From: Tenodera sinensis
Taxonomy: Eukaryota; Arthropoda; Insecta; Mantodea; Mantidae
Direction of reading: 5' to 3'
DNA: 64,000 nucleotides
Assembly: GCA_030765045.1 (NCBI GenBank)
Contig: CM060964.1
Span: 313,270,628 to 313,334,627 of the forward strand
Of the stretch, positions 48,678-61,975 are shown piece by piece; within the stretch, counting starts at the first letter, position 1; every line of letters starts with the position of its first letter. A program made the translations under genes and the position numbers. Under the pieces are notes generated by a model. That model saw only the letters and a list, made by a program, of their open reading frames with translations. It was not told the origin of the DNA and made no database searches.

Positions 48678-49282
48678 AAGCACTGTTGAAGTTGAACATG
48701 AAGAGGAAAAGCAATTGGCTGAGACAATGAATGAGAAGCAACCGCTTGCTAACAGATGTTATGGAAGAAATATCGAATGGGCAACGATACACAATATTCA
48801 GATAAGTAATTAAAATATTAGCGGAGACGAAGGGTAAATTGTAAAAGAAGGAAGAATGAAAGAAGCCAGTGCTGGACCTTTCCTTCGGCCGAAAACCGTG
48901 AGTGATTGAGTGACTGATACATCCACTCGCACACGCATATGAGTACACACTCGCAATCTCTCACACTCTATGATCAGGTTTGCCTCCAAATATGCAACTC
49001 AACTGATGCCATGAGTATTAAGCAAGACTTTTGGTGTAATGACCTACGATGTTTATTTAGTATGAAACAAATGGACAGCGATTCTTCAGACATTGTGATT
49101 GATGCAGTTTTTTAGACCAGATTTACGCAGACGTACTCAAAATTAATGCTCAATCAATATTTAGGCTATTATTAAGTTACTTATAACACAATATAATTAT
49201 TCGTAATTAAAAAATATAGTATGAAAACTGGCCTGCTTGGTTAATTCTACGAAAACTATACATTGGCAACAATTCCTGTTCT
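48678..49282. other. Unassigned DNA
   Basis: A GTGAGTGATTGAGTGACTGA stretch near 48898-48917 looks like a LINE tail, perhaps of the preceding reverse transcriptase fragment. Confidence 0.35.
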
Positions 49283-49750
49283 GTGTATGATCGTATTAAT
49301 GTGGTACGCTGCTTCAAATGGTTAGACTTTGGGGACACGGCGAAGGCTGACCCCCCTGTGGGGAAAACCACCACTTTAATGAATGCCCAAGAGAGAAAAT
49401 ACAATGTGTTACATAAAGAAAGAGACCGCATTTTCAACCATCAGACATTGTTCATCCATAGAGCCTGGTATACAGAAAAATATTGGAGATAATTGAAGAA
49501 AAAATTATGGCTAAGCTTATTGTTACGTACCTATAGTGATCCAGAATGTGATTTTGATGCAACACTTGCACGATTAGACGTATTAAATAATAATCATGGT
49601 AAGAATCTTCTACTCGTCGTTGAAGATGTCAATGCTATATATAGAGCAGTAAAGAAGTTTAATGATTTCTGCAGTGCACATGTTCTCAATTCTGTCGAGT
49701 ATGATACTCCAACATATGGCCTAAGAATTCTGAAAGTTGTATTGATGTAA
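49283..49750 (+). pseudogene. Unidentified near-open reading frame with one stop
   Basis: A single frame runs for 155 codons with only one internal TAA (49490-49492). The first half has FKWLDFGDTAKADPPVGKTT and then RDRIFNHQTLFIHRAWYTEK. The second half has RTYSDPECDFDATLARLDVL, later NAIYRAVKKFNDFCSAH. Amino-acid composition is balanced and protein-like, unlike the surrounding spurious frames. I recognise no family. No ATG is close to the 5' end (GTG at 49283), so it may be the middle of a longer gene or element ORF. Confidence 0.4.
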
Positions 49751-50429
49751 CCGTTTGTAGTGTATCATTGCTGGCATGCATAATAAACTATTAAGTTAGG
49801 GATAAAAAGGCCTTCTCTGAGCATAAATTAATAATCATCCTTACCTGTAGAGGTTGAATGATTCATACATTAGCGAATGCTAAGTATTTAACAAGAAATT
49901 AGGAAACAAATAATGTTAAATGGGAATATTAAATATTTTGGAATTGGGGCTCTAAAGGTTTCACGAAACATAAGCGACAAAGAAGTCTTAAAATCCTACA
50001 CAGCACAATCTCTGACTAATATAATACATTTAATTACGAAAAGTATTATATTTGTAATTTTAACGTTCCAAGAATCTCAGTTCAGCGATCAAGGAGTACA
50101 TAGTTCGCCACAATGATCATGTCAAAGGAGATGTGAAAGAGCCAAGTGTATTTTTTATGTGAAATATACGCGAGAGAATATTGCATTGCGAAGGAAAAAC
50201 TAGGACAGCATTTTAGATGCAAAAGTTACCAGCTCAAAGACCTTCTGTTCTATGCAGAACTCTCAGTTCATGGAATGTTGTATACAAAATAGGACATAAA
50301 CAAGACAATTTAAACAATAGATCTTTATCCACAGTAAGTACTGGAAAGGGGTTTACAAAGACACTTAAAGATACTGCTAAGGTTTGGTTAGATGTATTTT
50401 TTCCCTGGATACAATTGACACTATTAAGC
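49751..50429. other. Unassigned DNA
   Basis: No recognisable content. The frame at 50217-50540 mostly covers the next SINE. Confidence 0.35.
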
Positions 50430-50440
50430 AAGCTGAATTA

Positions 50441-50677
50441 TGTTGGTCAGGGTGACTCAGTTCGTTGGGGCGATGGCTTAGCAATCCAAAAGTCGCGGAT
50501 TCAAATCCACGCCAGATCCGTCGTTTTTATGGGTGCTTAAAATCGACAGCCCCATTTTAGCAAATTTACTCACATGTTAACGAATTCCTGCGGAACCAAA
50601 TTACGCCACACCGACGGCGCTCATATGATCCTGGCAATGGACAGGGTCGTTAAGAAACAAAATATTCAACTATTTTT
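50441..50677 (+). mobile_element. tRNA-derived SINE, family 2, with 11-bp duplication
   Basis: Same family as 38878-39083: TGTTGGTCAGGGTGACTCAG at the head, CGCGGATTCAAATCCACGCC as B box, and GACAGGGTCGTTAAGAAAC near the end. AAGCTGAATTA is duplicated exactly at 50430-50440 and 50678-50688, so the boundaries are clear. Confidence 0.9.
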
Positions 50678-50688
50678 AAGCTGAATTA

Positions 50689-51694
50689 CATTAGGAATCT
50701 CTCACAGAACCAAGCGTTCGAAACGATGTCCCATTTAGTAAGAAAGAAGTGACTTATTTAATACACAAATAAAGGGATACCAAAGCACCGGAATTAGATA
50801 CAATATCGGCCAATATAAGTGAAACATATCCATTGCGCAAGCTTGGTAGAGTTAAAACTATACCGAGTGATTTCGTTATGGGGTTAGAAATTTTCAGGGA
50901 AAATTAAGGACAAATGCAATAATCTGATATAAGGAACCTTGGTCCGAAAATGTCTCCTTCACAAGTTATAAGCGAAAGTTGTTTTCATAGGTACGTATGT
51001 GATTAGTAATAAGGATAGATAACCGGACCGTCATCTAGGAGTATCATGCGTTATTTAGAATTACAACGCCATGAAGGCAATGCAGATGGCGAGCATGAAA
51101 ATGAGCACTGCTACCATTTATATTTGCATTTCGCAATTTTGTATAACTAACTGCAGTACTAACCCACTTTTGGCCAGATGTTCAGTGAGACGTTATCGGC
51201 TACACTTCTTCGGATTTTCTTCCTTAAACTGTTTACATCTGCTGTTGCCAAAATAATTCTGTGTTCGTTATAGCTTTATAACATTTCACAATACGAAATC
51301 AGTGTTACCATTTATGTAATTGTTAAACTTCGACAGTTATCCTCTACTTGTGGGATTGCATTGTGACAAAGAATGTTTACATAATTTAAATAAATTGTCA
51401 TAAAAAGATTAATATTTTAAAGTAAACTTTAAATTAAAGTTTTAGATCTTCTATAGATTAAAATCGTTAGTAAAAACAGCGTTATCTGATAGATAGCTTT
51501 GCGCTTTGAAATAGTCATTAATCTTAATGGCATAGCAAAATGGCATTGACAGCAAAAACAAGTTTGATAACTATTTAATAAATACCTATCCATACATATG
51601 TTGTACTTTTAATTTCATTTACAATAGTTTTGGCAAACTGCACTTAATCTAAAATGCTCTGCTTTGGAACTACTCTGTAAATTGATTGATTCAT
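50689..51694. other. Unassigned AT-rich DNA
   Basis: Nothing recognised. Confidence 0.4.
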
Positions 51695-51739
<45 letters not shown>

Positions 51740-51740
51740 G
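51695..51740. repeat. TC microsatellite
   Basis: TC units with a few TT and TG interruptions. Confidence 0.9.
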
Positions 51741-52894
51741 CCTCATTGCTTTGTCTTGACTCATTCGCAAAGCTTCTACTGCTGCCATTGTACGCTACTC
51801 GTTGTCCACTGTACCATAAACTTCAGAGTCCTTCGCGAAGACACTCTGGTAGACGAGTTTTAACTTGGCACTTTTTCTACTATCCTTGTCTAGCACGAAC
51901 TGTGGAAAAGCCTTGGGTTTCCTTCCCTGAAAGTCAGTCCCTTTTAAGGTCCTATTGTACCCCTAATTATTTGCTGTGGTATGAGAGTAAATAGGATCGC
52001 CATGGGAGGGTCATGGCTTAGAAGGAGCTGGTGAGTATTTTTTTTTCTTTTCTAATAGGCAAGTACCAAATTACACCTCGTCCAGTACAACAAAAGAGGT
52101 CGTACTGATCTGGAATGTCATCTATACGCCTCTCCTTGATGCAAGATGGACTAAGTTTGGCTAGTGGCCTCCTCTTTCCGCTTATACCTCGTTAACTAAG
52201 TGTATAAGCGGAGTCTTAAGTATGCCCGTGCCTTTACGGCCTTCCCCATCCCACTGCCTTTTAGAATGCCAACTGGTCCCGTGATCTGTATTGTCACGTC
52301 TTTTACTGCGGCCACTCTGAGGTGTACCTCAACAAGCAGAATGCACAACAGTAACCGACTTGGCAACAGCAGATTCTTTCATTGAGTATATTGAGAGAAC
52401 TCTTTCTATTGTGTTCGTGTCATTAGCAGGTTGAGGTACAGGTTTACAGCTTTTTGGAATGTGATCGTTAAGGGATGGGCACTATAACATGCTCTCTGGC
52501 TAGGTACATGCAGACGCTTCAGACACCCCTTTCGGCCCATTGTTAAGTGTCAACAAGGTATCGCATATGCATGAAAATGTACACTTATTCTCAATTACCA
52601 AGTTCAACGGAAGAAGCATAGTAATCCGTTAGTTTAGCCCAACTTACCGGGTAACTCGACACCAAAACTAATCTCCTCAGAGGGAGCAGAGGTGGGAGAA
52701 AAAAGTTGTGATGTTAACGCCACTGGCGAAAGCAAGTCCATCACGGTAATCCGCTTTGCAAGGAGCAAGGGGCCTAGCATCCATGTTACCTGGACAAGCT
52801 CGGCTCAGGGGAAGCGACGGCTATGTGCTGGGATGGTTCTACATAAAACGCACTGAATGAAACCTTTATGCTAACCGCGCTATGCGCTAATGCT
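51741..52894. other. Unassigned DNA of mixed composition
   Basis: Closer to 45-50% GC than its neighbours but without a recognisable frame or repeat. Confidence 0.35.
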
Positions 52895-52903
52895 GAGAGA
52901 GAG

Positions 52904-52941
<38 letters not shown>

Positions 52942-52981
52942 AGGGAGGGAGGGAGGGAGAGAGAGGGAGAGAGGGGGAGGG
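52895..52981. repeat. GA then GGGA compound array
   Basis: GA units to about 52933, then GGGA tetramers, then mixed GA. A purine-only strand of 87 bases. Confidence 0.95.
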
Positions 52982-53909
52982 TTAAAAGAACATTACAAAA
53001 AGTGTACAGTGTAAACCGACATGCTAACGGACGGAAGGATACAACGAAAGAAACAAAAGAGCGCAGATTCCAGCTCCGTACAGCGCATGCATGCGCGGCG
53101 CATTTGAGTGGCAGAGTATGCGATTGCCTGGTGTTTTTCAATGCTTCTTCAAAGGTTTCCCACCAGAATTCTCTGTGTGCGCGTTGTCTATTTAAAGCAA
53201 GCTTATTGTCATCATTTCGCTAGCTGGTTTTTACGCCGCTGTTTCTCTTTTTTCGTTTTTGAATGCCTTGTAATGTTAAGGGAGCTATAAAAGGTTGATG
53301 TTTTAAATTTTTAAAAAGCTTTCATTTTCAATGGAATACTAATTACTCTCTTCCTTGCACCCCTTCAGGTAATTAACTTCCCATACATATTCCTCGCTTC
53401 ATAGCGGCTACCTGTCTTAACATGTAATTTTACTATCCCACATTGCATGGTCGGCTCCAGTGTTAAGCTAATTTAGTTTTTATATGTATAACAAATGTTA
53501 GGTGTTGTTCATTCCCTCCAGAAGGCAATACAATGCATGACGCAAACCACAATTTTCATATTTCTTCCCTCATATTTTATACAAATAAATGAACTGTTCC
53601 ATGCAGGGGAATTCGAATGTAATAATAAATTATTAACAGCCTAGATTTAGCTGCACAGTCCTTCCTTTAGATTAGTTATTGTTTCCTAGCGGTGATATGC
53701 AAATTAAAACCGTAAATATTTAGTACATTCGTAAAATTGTGTTCTAGCATTTTAAAGCATTTTAGGAAACCATCTTAAAACTCCTACATTTTAGTACATT
53801 CTCCGTTGTAAAACGCTCTTAAATTTTTATTCTATAAAACATTTACATCCAAGGAACATTCACTTAAATTTATTAATACATTTAAAATGTTCTCTCATTT
53901 AATAGTAAC
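52982..53909. other. Unassigned DNA
   Basis: AT-rich after 53260. No gene recognised. Confidence 0.4.
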
Positions 53910-53921
53910 AACATAACCAAT

Positions 53922-54452
53922 AGGAACAGGAGAGCAGGCTCGGCACTGAAGCAAGGGTTACTGTACGTATGCCCCTGAGGGGGCACCCCCGGGAGGAAGG
54001 ATGAGGTAAAAAGAGACACCGGGCGGCCACATTCAGACTAACGGTACAGTATTGATAGAAGTCCCTAAGATTTCCCAAGTTTGATGACACCTCGAAGTCT
54101 ATAGGCCTTCCAGGAAACCTCGGTGCGGGGTCCAACGCCCCTACATGCCGCCTCCCTACCTGGATCGCACAGACGAGGGACAAAAACAGTTCCTGTGCGC
54201 ATATCATCCCTGCCAAGCTGCACCTAACATCTTCGCTGACATTTGCGACCCTGAAAGAACTAACGGAATGAACGATGAATGAAATGGAAGGGCAGGAAAT
54301 TAGGCAGATGTAATTATCCTTCACAACATTCGCTTAGCGACGCGGAGAAACCCTAAAAAGCCCCATGGGTCAGGAAGGTCGGCTACGGCAATGGAACCCA
54401 CGACCTCCCACATACGAGCCTCACACGTTACCGTAGAGCCATCTCGCTCGCT
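53922..54452 (-). mobile_element. 531-bp tRNA-headed SINE with 12-bp duplication
   Basis: AACATAACCAAT is duplicated exactly at 53910-53921 and 54453-54464. On the minus strand the head has GAGATGGCTCTACGGTAACG (A-box position) and GGTCGTGGGTTCCATTGCC (B box). A GC-rich body of about 430 bp follows and stays open for 141 codons (54324-53899) without resembling a protein. The length is unusual for a SINE. It may be a composite or carry a long LINE-derived tail. Confidence 0.8.
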
Positions 54453-54464
54453 AACATAACCAAT

Positions 54465-55694
54465 GTAATGAGAGGTTTTGTTTTATTGTTGCGTTTTGTA
54501 ATTATATGAGATACCCCAAGGTTTTACTTAATTGCATTGATGTAATATGTGCAGCTATTTTAAGGGAAGTAATGGCAAGTTTGATGTTTCCAGGCGCATG
54601 CTGAGGAATCTGAAATGTGTTTAAAAACAACAATTCATGGAATAAACTTAAAATTTAACGCATAGGTATATCCTACAATCGAGCTGGAGATAAGTAGAGA
54701 TACGTTTAACCCATTCACGACTAACAAGATAGACCAGAATCTTAAACTCGGACGTGGAACCCAATGTGGAATCCAGTCCGCGTGCCAAGCTGGAGTACAT
54801 ACCATTACAACACTACTATTAACAATAAGAAACATTTATTTTCTCCTGTAGGTTTACACATACTTATTCTAGCTTGCATTTTTCATAGCCCTTAACCTCG
54901 AACAGGAAACATTGAGTCTCAATTCAAATGCTTGTCTTAAATACCCTTAATTTTGTATCGATTTCAACCAAATTTCCAGTACGTCTATAAATGCTGTTCA
55001 ATCTCCTGTCTATAAAGTATCAACTCCGTACCTACAGCGGACGGACGAAACGGATTATTGGACACACACGCTCTCGTGCGCACACATACACAAAAGTGTA
55101 ATTCATGAAACTTTAAGATATGTAATTTCTGAGAAATGTAGCCAATCCAATATCAAATTGTTGGGTCGAACGCAGCAGTCCCTGCAGCATAGGTGCCAAA
55201 AGGGCGAGAGTTAATAATGTAAACAAATGAACTGCTAATGTTACTTTTCCTTCAAAGTCAAAATTATCACTGATTCGCATGCTATTTCATAAAAGTGTTG
55301 CACTCACATGACTTTCTCTACTCTTGTACTAACCATTCTTGCAAACTCTTATTCCTATATCTTCCTGGTGTTAGTTGAGATAAACATGTGCAGAAATTAT
55401 CGTATTGCTTATTTCCTTGTAGGTGCAGGAAGAATATGGGAATACAGTAGGCTTCGAGCGATAGTCAAATCTTTTAAGGCTTTCAAATTCCGTTCTCTTT
55501 GCACGGTTTACATAAAAATGAATAACGATGTTCCATGTGACAAGCACAAGTTCTCCAAAACTCACGCACATAACAACGAATATCTCCGAAATGCTTCACT
55601 CTACAAACAAATTTATTCAGACATAAATTGTGTGTTTTAGCAAGATCTACAGTTTTTGTAGAGTAAGACTTGGTTTATCTCTTACGGTTTACCA
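54465..55694. other. Unassigned DNA
   Basis: Includes a 110-codon frame at 55308-55640 without family resemblance. Otherwise AT-rich. Confidence 0.35.
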
Positions 55695-55775
55695 GTTATG
55701 CAAAAGTCATCCAGAATAAATAGGACTACAAAGGCTATAGCCAAACAATTCAAAATATACATTTTGTTTGTCATG
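55695..55775 (+). repeat. Dispersed repeat, copy B
   Basis: Counterpart of 16699-16775, starting AGTTATGCAAAAGTCATCCA. Confidence 0.5.
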
Positions 55776-56163
55776 AGACAGGCGATGTGTGGTCTGCGTT
55801 AAATGTATTGGTATCTGATGCTGATAAGTCGGTGTAAGATAAAGCCGGGAGAAAAATTGGCTTAGAATGTCTTTAAAACTGCTGCCCGAATATAGAAGCA
55901 TTGATTTTCAGTAGCTTATTATTAGCATTCTCAAAATTTGATGCCACAAGAATGTCTCAAATTTCGAACTAATCACCTGAAAATGTGACACTGAACAACG
56001 ATTAGCTGCTTTCTTTCGTTATGTAGTGTAAGAGGTGTGGCTTAGTTCTCTTGTGGCTTAGTTCCTAACGTCAATGGCGGTTGTCCCAAAGTTCGTAGGT
56101 TCTTTTCCTGTTATGCAGATACTATTTTTGCTTTCTTTTTTATTGGAAGAAAAACATTAACGG

Positions 56164-56310
56164 CCGGCCCCGTAGCGCAGTTGGTAGAGCACCTTCCTGC
56201 TGTGCAAGGGGCCCGGGTTCGATTCTCGGCAGGGGGTAGGAATTTTTCTCCAGCCAGGATTATTCCTCATCGTTCCCTGAATCTGAAAGTATAGCGCATC
56301 CAATTGGAAT
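56164..56310 (+). mobile_element. tRNA-derived SINE, family 4
   Basis: GGCCCCGTAGCGCAGTTGGT AGAGC (A box) and GCCCGGGTTCGATTCTCGGC (B box) form a near-intact tRNA-like head. The body starts AGGGGGTAGGAATTTTTCTC and CAGCCAGG. The minus-strand fragment at 62755-62850 shares the B box and body start. Confidence 0.8.
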
Positions 56311-56448
56311 CAATAACTATTTATTTTTTCGAAATGGCTGATCAAAGAACAAAATGCCACTAGACTATTTTGTTTGTAATGCTTCTATGAAGCACATATT
56401 AGAAAGAATGTAATGACTTCCCTTCCACTCTGTATACAGTAAAATCCC

Positions 56449-56500
56449 AATAACTCGACATTCCGTGTAACTCGACCACCTTTATTATTTTTATTTTTTT
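56449..56500 (+). mobile_element. Terminus of a second pogo/Tigger-like element
   Basis: After TA (56447-56448), CAGTAAAATCCCAATAACTC and CATTCCGTGTAACTCGACC have the form of a pogo-type terminal repeat, with repeated TAACTCGA. The opposite terminus was not found. Confidence 0.5.
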
Positions 56501-57119
56501 AATGGTTAAACTTGACTATAGTAATTTATATTATCTACTATATGGTATGAATAGTATAATAAAATTTTAATTGGTGTACGTATAAAACCTACCGCATTCT
56601 CCCTCACAGTAACAAAAGGGTTGACGTTCGATATCTAGTCAGAACATAAGCAGCCGGCAGACCATTGCCACGAAACCAAAAGGCTGCCGTTAATAATGTG
56701 GATACATAGCACAAACACTTGTTAAGAAGGTTTGAAGGTTTATTGCTTTACCCAGTCCAACGGCATTTTGTTAGACGTGACAATTGTCCAGTGGTTTATG
56801 ATCGAGTTCACTTTTATATTTATGAGACCATAGAGGTGTCAAGTTATCTTTCCGACATCCGCGTAGTACATAAACATCACTGGTCGTGCGTGATTAAGTA
56901 CACTACCATCTTGCATTATCAGCGGTGTATTGTTTATTTCAGGGAAGTAAACAGAGACATTACCCACATCATCAATTTGCGTGATGTCACTCATGCACAT
57001 TCAAGCAAAATCGTTCGCCACGTGTACAAAATACCTGTGTACATGGTAAGCTAAAATTTGAGTTACACATTTTTGGTTATGGTGCAGCTTTTAAGATTTC
57101 AGGCTTACTGTTAGTGTTG

Positions 57120-57245
57120 TGTTGAGTTGTTTGTGCCAGTGAAAATGTTCAACGAGAAGAAAATACAAGTTAACATGACAATGGAAATTAAATTGGATGG
57201 TTAAAGAGACCAAACAAAGGGGGACATCAAGGAAATTAATTTTGG
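57120..57245 (+). pseudogene. Possible pogo-type helix-turn-helix remnant
   Basis: KKIQVNMTMEIKLDG, a stop, then RDQTKGDIKEINFG resembles the N-terminal helix-turn-helix start of pogo/Tigger transposases (T.E.KL..LK..DKGES.K.IA). It lies ~670 bp inside the pogo-type terminus at 56449 and in the same orientation. Confidence 0.4.
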
Positions 57246-58334
57246 AATGTTATACTTTTGTTTCCCATATGTGCTAGAATATGTATTTATGTAATTTGCA
57301 GTGTTGTTACGACCCCTTATTCCGTAAAACTCAACGTTTCGTTAACTCTACAGCCTCTTAGTCCATATTACTATACTACTGTAGTGTGTGACAAAACTAG
57401 AAAATCTAATTTTTATTTCCGCAGGATTTTTGACGTTTCATCGATACATTGCATTAAATGCCCTGGTCAAAAACATTATTGGCTAGCGCCTTTGAAAGGA
57501 AGATCCGTGAAATGAAATATCGAGCATTTAAAACACGCAACAATTTCAGAGCCAAATAACGAAGGCGCGCGGGCTAGTGCCGTAACATTGGTTAACTCCA
57601 ATCAATGAAATTAACAAGTTTTAACGAGAGTTTATGCCGTTGCGTAACAGCGGCAATAACTACAGAAAGAGACCAAATTGTAATTATAACTAATAATGCC
57701 CATGTGACACGGTGTTGCCCGCCATGGAGGGCTGATTGCGTCACAATTAGAAAATATGGAAGGGGAGGCGTGTATTGTTTGAACTTTATGGACATAAATA
57801 ATGCAACAGTTTCAAATGCAGGGGCAGCTCCGCTCCAGTATATATATTATTGATGAATTTGGTTCCCGGGGATGAGGTGGTGTTTGATGAGAAGGGTGGA
57901 ATATTTCATTGCCTTCATCTTTGGTCCATGATGACGGAGATAGTCTCTCACATATGTAGCTACTTCATCTTTATGCATGACGTTAAGGCCGCTATTTGCA
58001 AGGATCCAAATTAGGAGCCAGCGGTAGAGATTTTTGAAAATGAAGCAGTTCAGTCGATCGAACTGCTTGTGTTGGAGTAGGTATATCTGCAACGTTTGGT
58101 TGAACACAGCGGACACATCTTCATGATGTTAATCTCTTATGAATGTAACTATGAACCAATGATATAGTTTCTTTTATCCTAACGGTTATTGTACATTCGT
58201 TAGTATTCTTCAATCAGTGCATGCCAGTCAGTCTTAGGTGCGTACTCACCTTCCTGTACCGCCCATTTGGAGAACTTGTTGGTATATGGCCTTAGTTGTG
58301 TATATGTTCTTTTATAACATATATTTTGTAGCTG
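57246..58334. other. Unassigned DNA
   Basis: Frames up to 89 codons without recognisable features. It may include more of the decayed pogo-like element. Confidence 0.3.
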
Positions 58335-58545
58335 TCGTTCTCCATGGTCTAGGGGAAACATGCTAGCCTCAGGTTCCCGAGGTCGCGGGTTCAAATCCGG
58401 TGGAGGGCGACGGATTTTATCGGACCTAAAAATCCATATGATGGCTTCGTTGGGAAGGAAAGTAAAGACGTTGGACCCGTGTCACATATTTACGACATGT
58501 AAAAACTTCAAGCGTCATAAAGAGGCCTCTGAGCAAAATTAAACC
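58335..58545 (+). mobile_element. tRNA-derived SINE, family 6
   Basis: TTCTCCATGGTCTAGGGGAA is an A-box-like start and GGTCGCGGGTTCAAATCCGG a good B box. The body (GGGCGACGGATTTTATCGG onward) ends in AAAGAGGCCTCTGAGC. No other copy in the window and no clear duplication. Confidence 0.65.
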
Positions 58546-58949
58546 GACTTTCACAACCAATATAGAATGGGACGCTGAGAATCAAAGCAGTTCAACAGTT
58601 CAATAGCTTTCCCACAAATACATCAAAAATATGATCACATACGTCACATAATTTACTACCTCATGTTTTCTGCAGTCGTTGCTAAGCCGCAAAATGAACA
58701 ACGCCTGCCAGTACAGACCATTTGCTTTGCTTCCACATGTTCAAACTTCAATCCTGACTTGCTGGCTCACGTAGGGTCATTAGTCTCGCACAAAGCATTT
58801 AAACTGGGCTACACATTAAAATACTCAATGAATGTATTGGAAATGGAAGAACAAACATCGGATCCTCAATTAAACATATTTAAACTTCCTTCCACATTTC
58901 TTTCTCTATGAAAGTGTAAGTTTTTAGTTAACGTCCTCCAACGTAATGT

Positions 58950-59035
58950 CATATCGGACGGACGGTGAGTGAATGAAACGGCTGAAATGATGCTCAAATG
59001 AGCCCGAGGTCCATGGAGCGTAATTGGAAGTACTA
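58950..59035 (-). mobile_element. Tail of SINE-like family 8
   Basis: Shares GGGCTCATTTGAGCATCATT and TCAGCCGTTTCATTCACTC (minus strand) with 29765-29830. The head is missing. Confidence 0.5.
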
Positions 59036-59165
59036 ATCAACCTGAAAACATACTGATGTTATTAACTAAACTTATTAATCTGCAATTAAGTAAATGTTGA
59101 TGTAATGTTCTTCAGTGCATTGTCCTGAGTTACCAATACACACATCTGAAGTTATACCTCTAACG
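59030..59165 (+). repeat. Dispersed repeat of unknown class, copy B
   Basis: Counterpart of 48241-48385 with comparable divergence along the whole length. Confidence 0.65.
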
Positions 59166-60863
<1,698 letters not shown>

Positions 60864-60875
60864 AAAAGGACTATG

Positions 60876-60982
60876 GGGCCCAAATGACCTAGTTGTCGAA
60901 GGGGCCCTTAAACCTCCCACCCCCTCCCTCCCTTACTCACTCACTCACTCATTCACTCACTCACTCACTCACTCACTCACTT
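60876..60982 (+). mobile_element. 107-bp retroposon of the ultra-short family, expanded tail
   Basis: Starts GGGGCCCAAATGACCTAGTT, has the matching GGGGCCC hairpin arm at about 60901-60907, and ends in a long CTCA tetramer run. Flanks GGACTATG (60868-60875) and AAGACTATG (60983-60991) are a degenerate target duplication. It is longer than its relatives only because the tail has grown. Confidence 0.75.
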
Positions 60983-60991
60983 AAGACTATG

Positions 60992-61294
60992 CATAACAAC
61001 AAACGTACAGCATAACTAAACAGTTCCAAATTCGAGAAGTGCAGATTTTTCAAATTCAGTGTATTAAACAAGTACTTCCTGTGTACGCTATTCAAATGTG
61101 TTAAACGTTCCAATTGTGTTAATATAGCTTTGAACTCAAGCCATCACGTTGTGACCTATTTGTACAAGAGTTCGTACATTTTACTTTCTCTGCTATGTAT
61201 AGTAAGTAGAGGAAGTATTGTATTCCATCCAAAAATTCAGGTCGAGATTTCATGGGAAATATATTTTTGTGGCCCCCTGAATCCAAAAAAGGCA
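60992..61294. other. Unassigned DNA
   Basis: Nothing recognised. Confidence 0.4.
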
Positions 61295-61306
61295 TGTGTG
61301 TGTCTC

Positions 61307-61377
<71 letters not shown>
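61295..61377. repeat. GT microsatellite
   Basis: Over 30 GT units with a CTCTGC interruption near the left end. Confidence 0.95.
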
Positions 61378-61380
<3 letters not shown>

Positions 61381-61612
61381 TATGTGAACAGCATAACTCA
61401 AAAACGAAAAGTTGGTTAAACACCAAAGTTGATATTTAAGTTTAATGTCTTTCATGGATGCGATACGAAGATTTTAAAGAAAATTCCTCCACCCTAAATT
61501 CTTTACACGGAACAGTTTTCGAAAATTTTGACTTCCTCGAAAATGGCTCTAACAATTTTGATTAAAATGCCATTTGTTTGAGATATTTTTATGGCAAATA
61601 AAATGTATATAT

Positions 61613-61962
61613 GACCGCCTCCGTAGCGCAGTTGGTAGCGCGCTTGCCTCTGGCGTGGAGGACCCGGGTTCGATCCCCGGTACCAGCAGGGGGATTTTAT
61701 CCCCTCTGGGAGGTCTGGCACGGGGTGCACTCAGCCTCGTTAGATCCCGGGGGGACCAATTGAGGAGCTACTTGATGAAGAAGTAGCGGCCCCAGGTCTA
61801 GAAAACCGCATAACTGGCCGGGAGGGCTCGGGGCGCTGACCACGTCCCACCCTCCAGTACTGCACCTCACCAATGACGCCTGTAGTGGGCAGAGGTGGGG
61901 GACGCAGCGGCTGGGCGGTAGGCCTTGGCCCTTCGTGGGCTGTCGCGCGGGGTTTACATTAC
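61613..61962 (+). mobile_element. 350-bp tRNA-derived SINE, family 3, with 13-bp duplication
   Basis: AAAATGTATATAT is duplicated exactly at 61600-61612 and 61963-61975, giving unambiguous ends. The head has CCGTAGCGCAGTTGGTAGCG (A box) and a perfect CCCGGGTTCGATCCCCGG T-arm with B box. The GC-rich body has GGGGGATTTTATCCCCTC, CCAATTGAGGAGCTACTTGA and GCTGGGCGGTAGGCCTTGGC, and ends GTTTACATTAC. The tRNA-like head has a foldable anticodon arm (CCTC/GAGG), but the continuing body and the duplication identify it as a SINE. It is the best-preserved SINE in the window. Confidence 0.93.
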
Positions 61963-61975
61963 AAAATGTATATAT

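Noticed and set aside
53899..54324. 141-codon minus-strand frame as a gene
   Set aside because: It lies almost wholly inside the 531-bp SINE defined by an exact 12-bp duplication, and runs past its edge.
56166..56240. Possible tRNA gene
   Set aside because: A and B boxes are intact, but the sequence runs straight into a repeat body shared with 62755-62850.
60935..60982. CTCA tetramer run as a CRISPR-like or independent satellite
   Set aside because: It is the expanded tail of the retroposon at 60876; there are no spacers.
61619..61692. Possible tRNA gene
   Set aside because: The D- and T-arm look good, but the acceptor stem does not close. The sequence continues into a 350-bp body bounded by a 13-bp duplication, so it is a SINE head.
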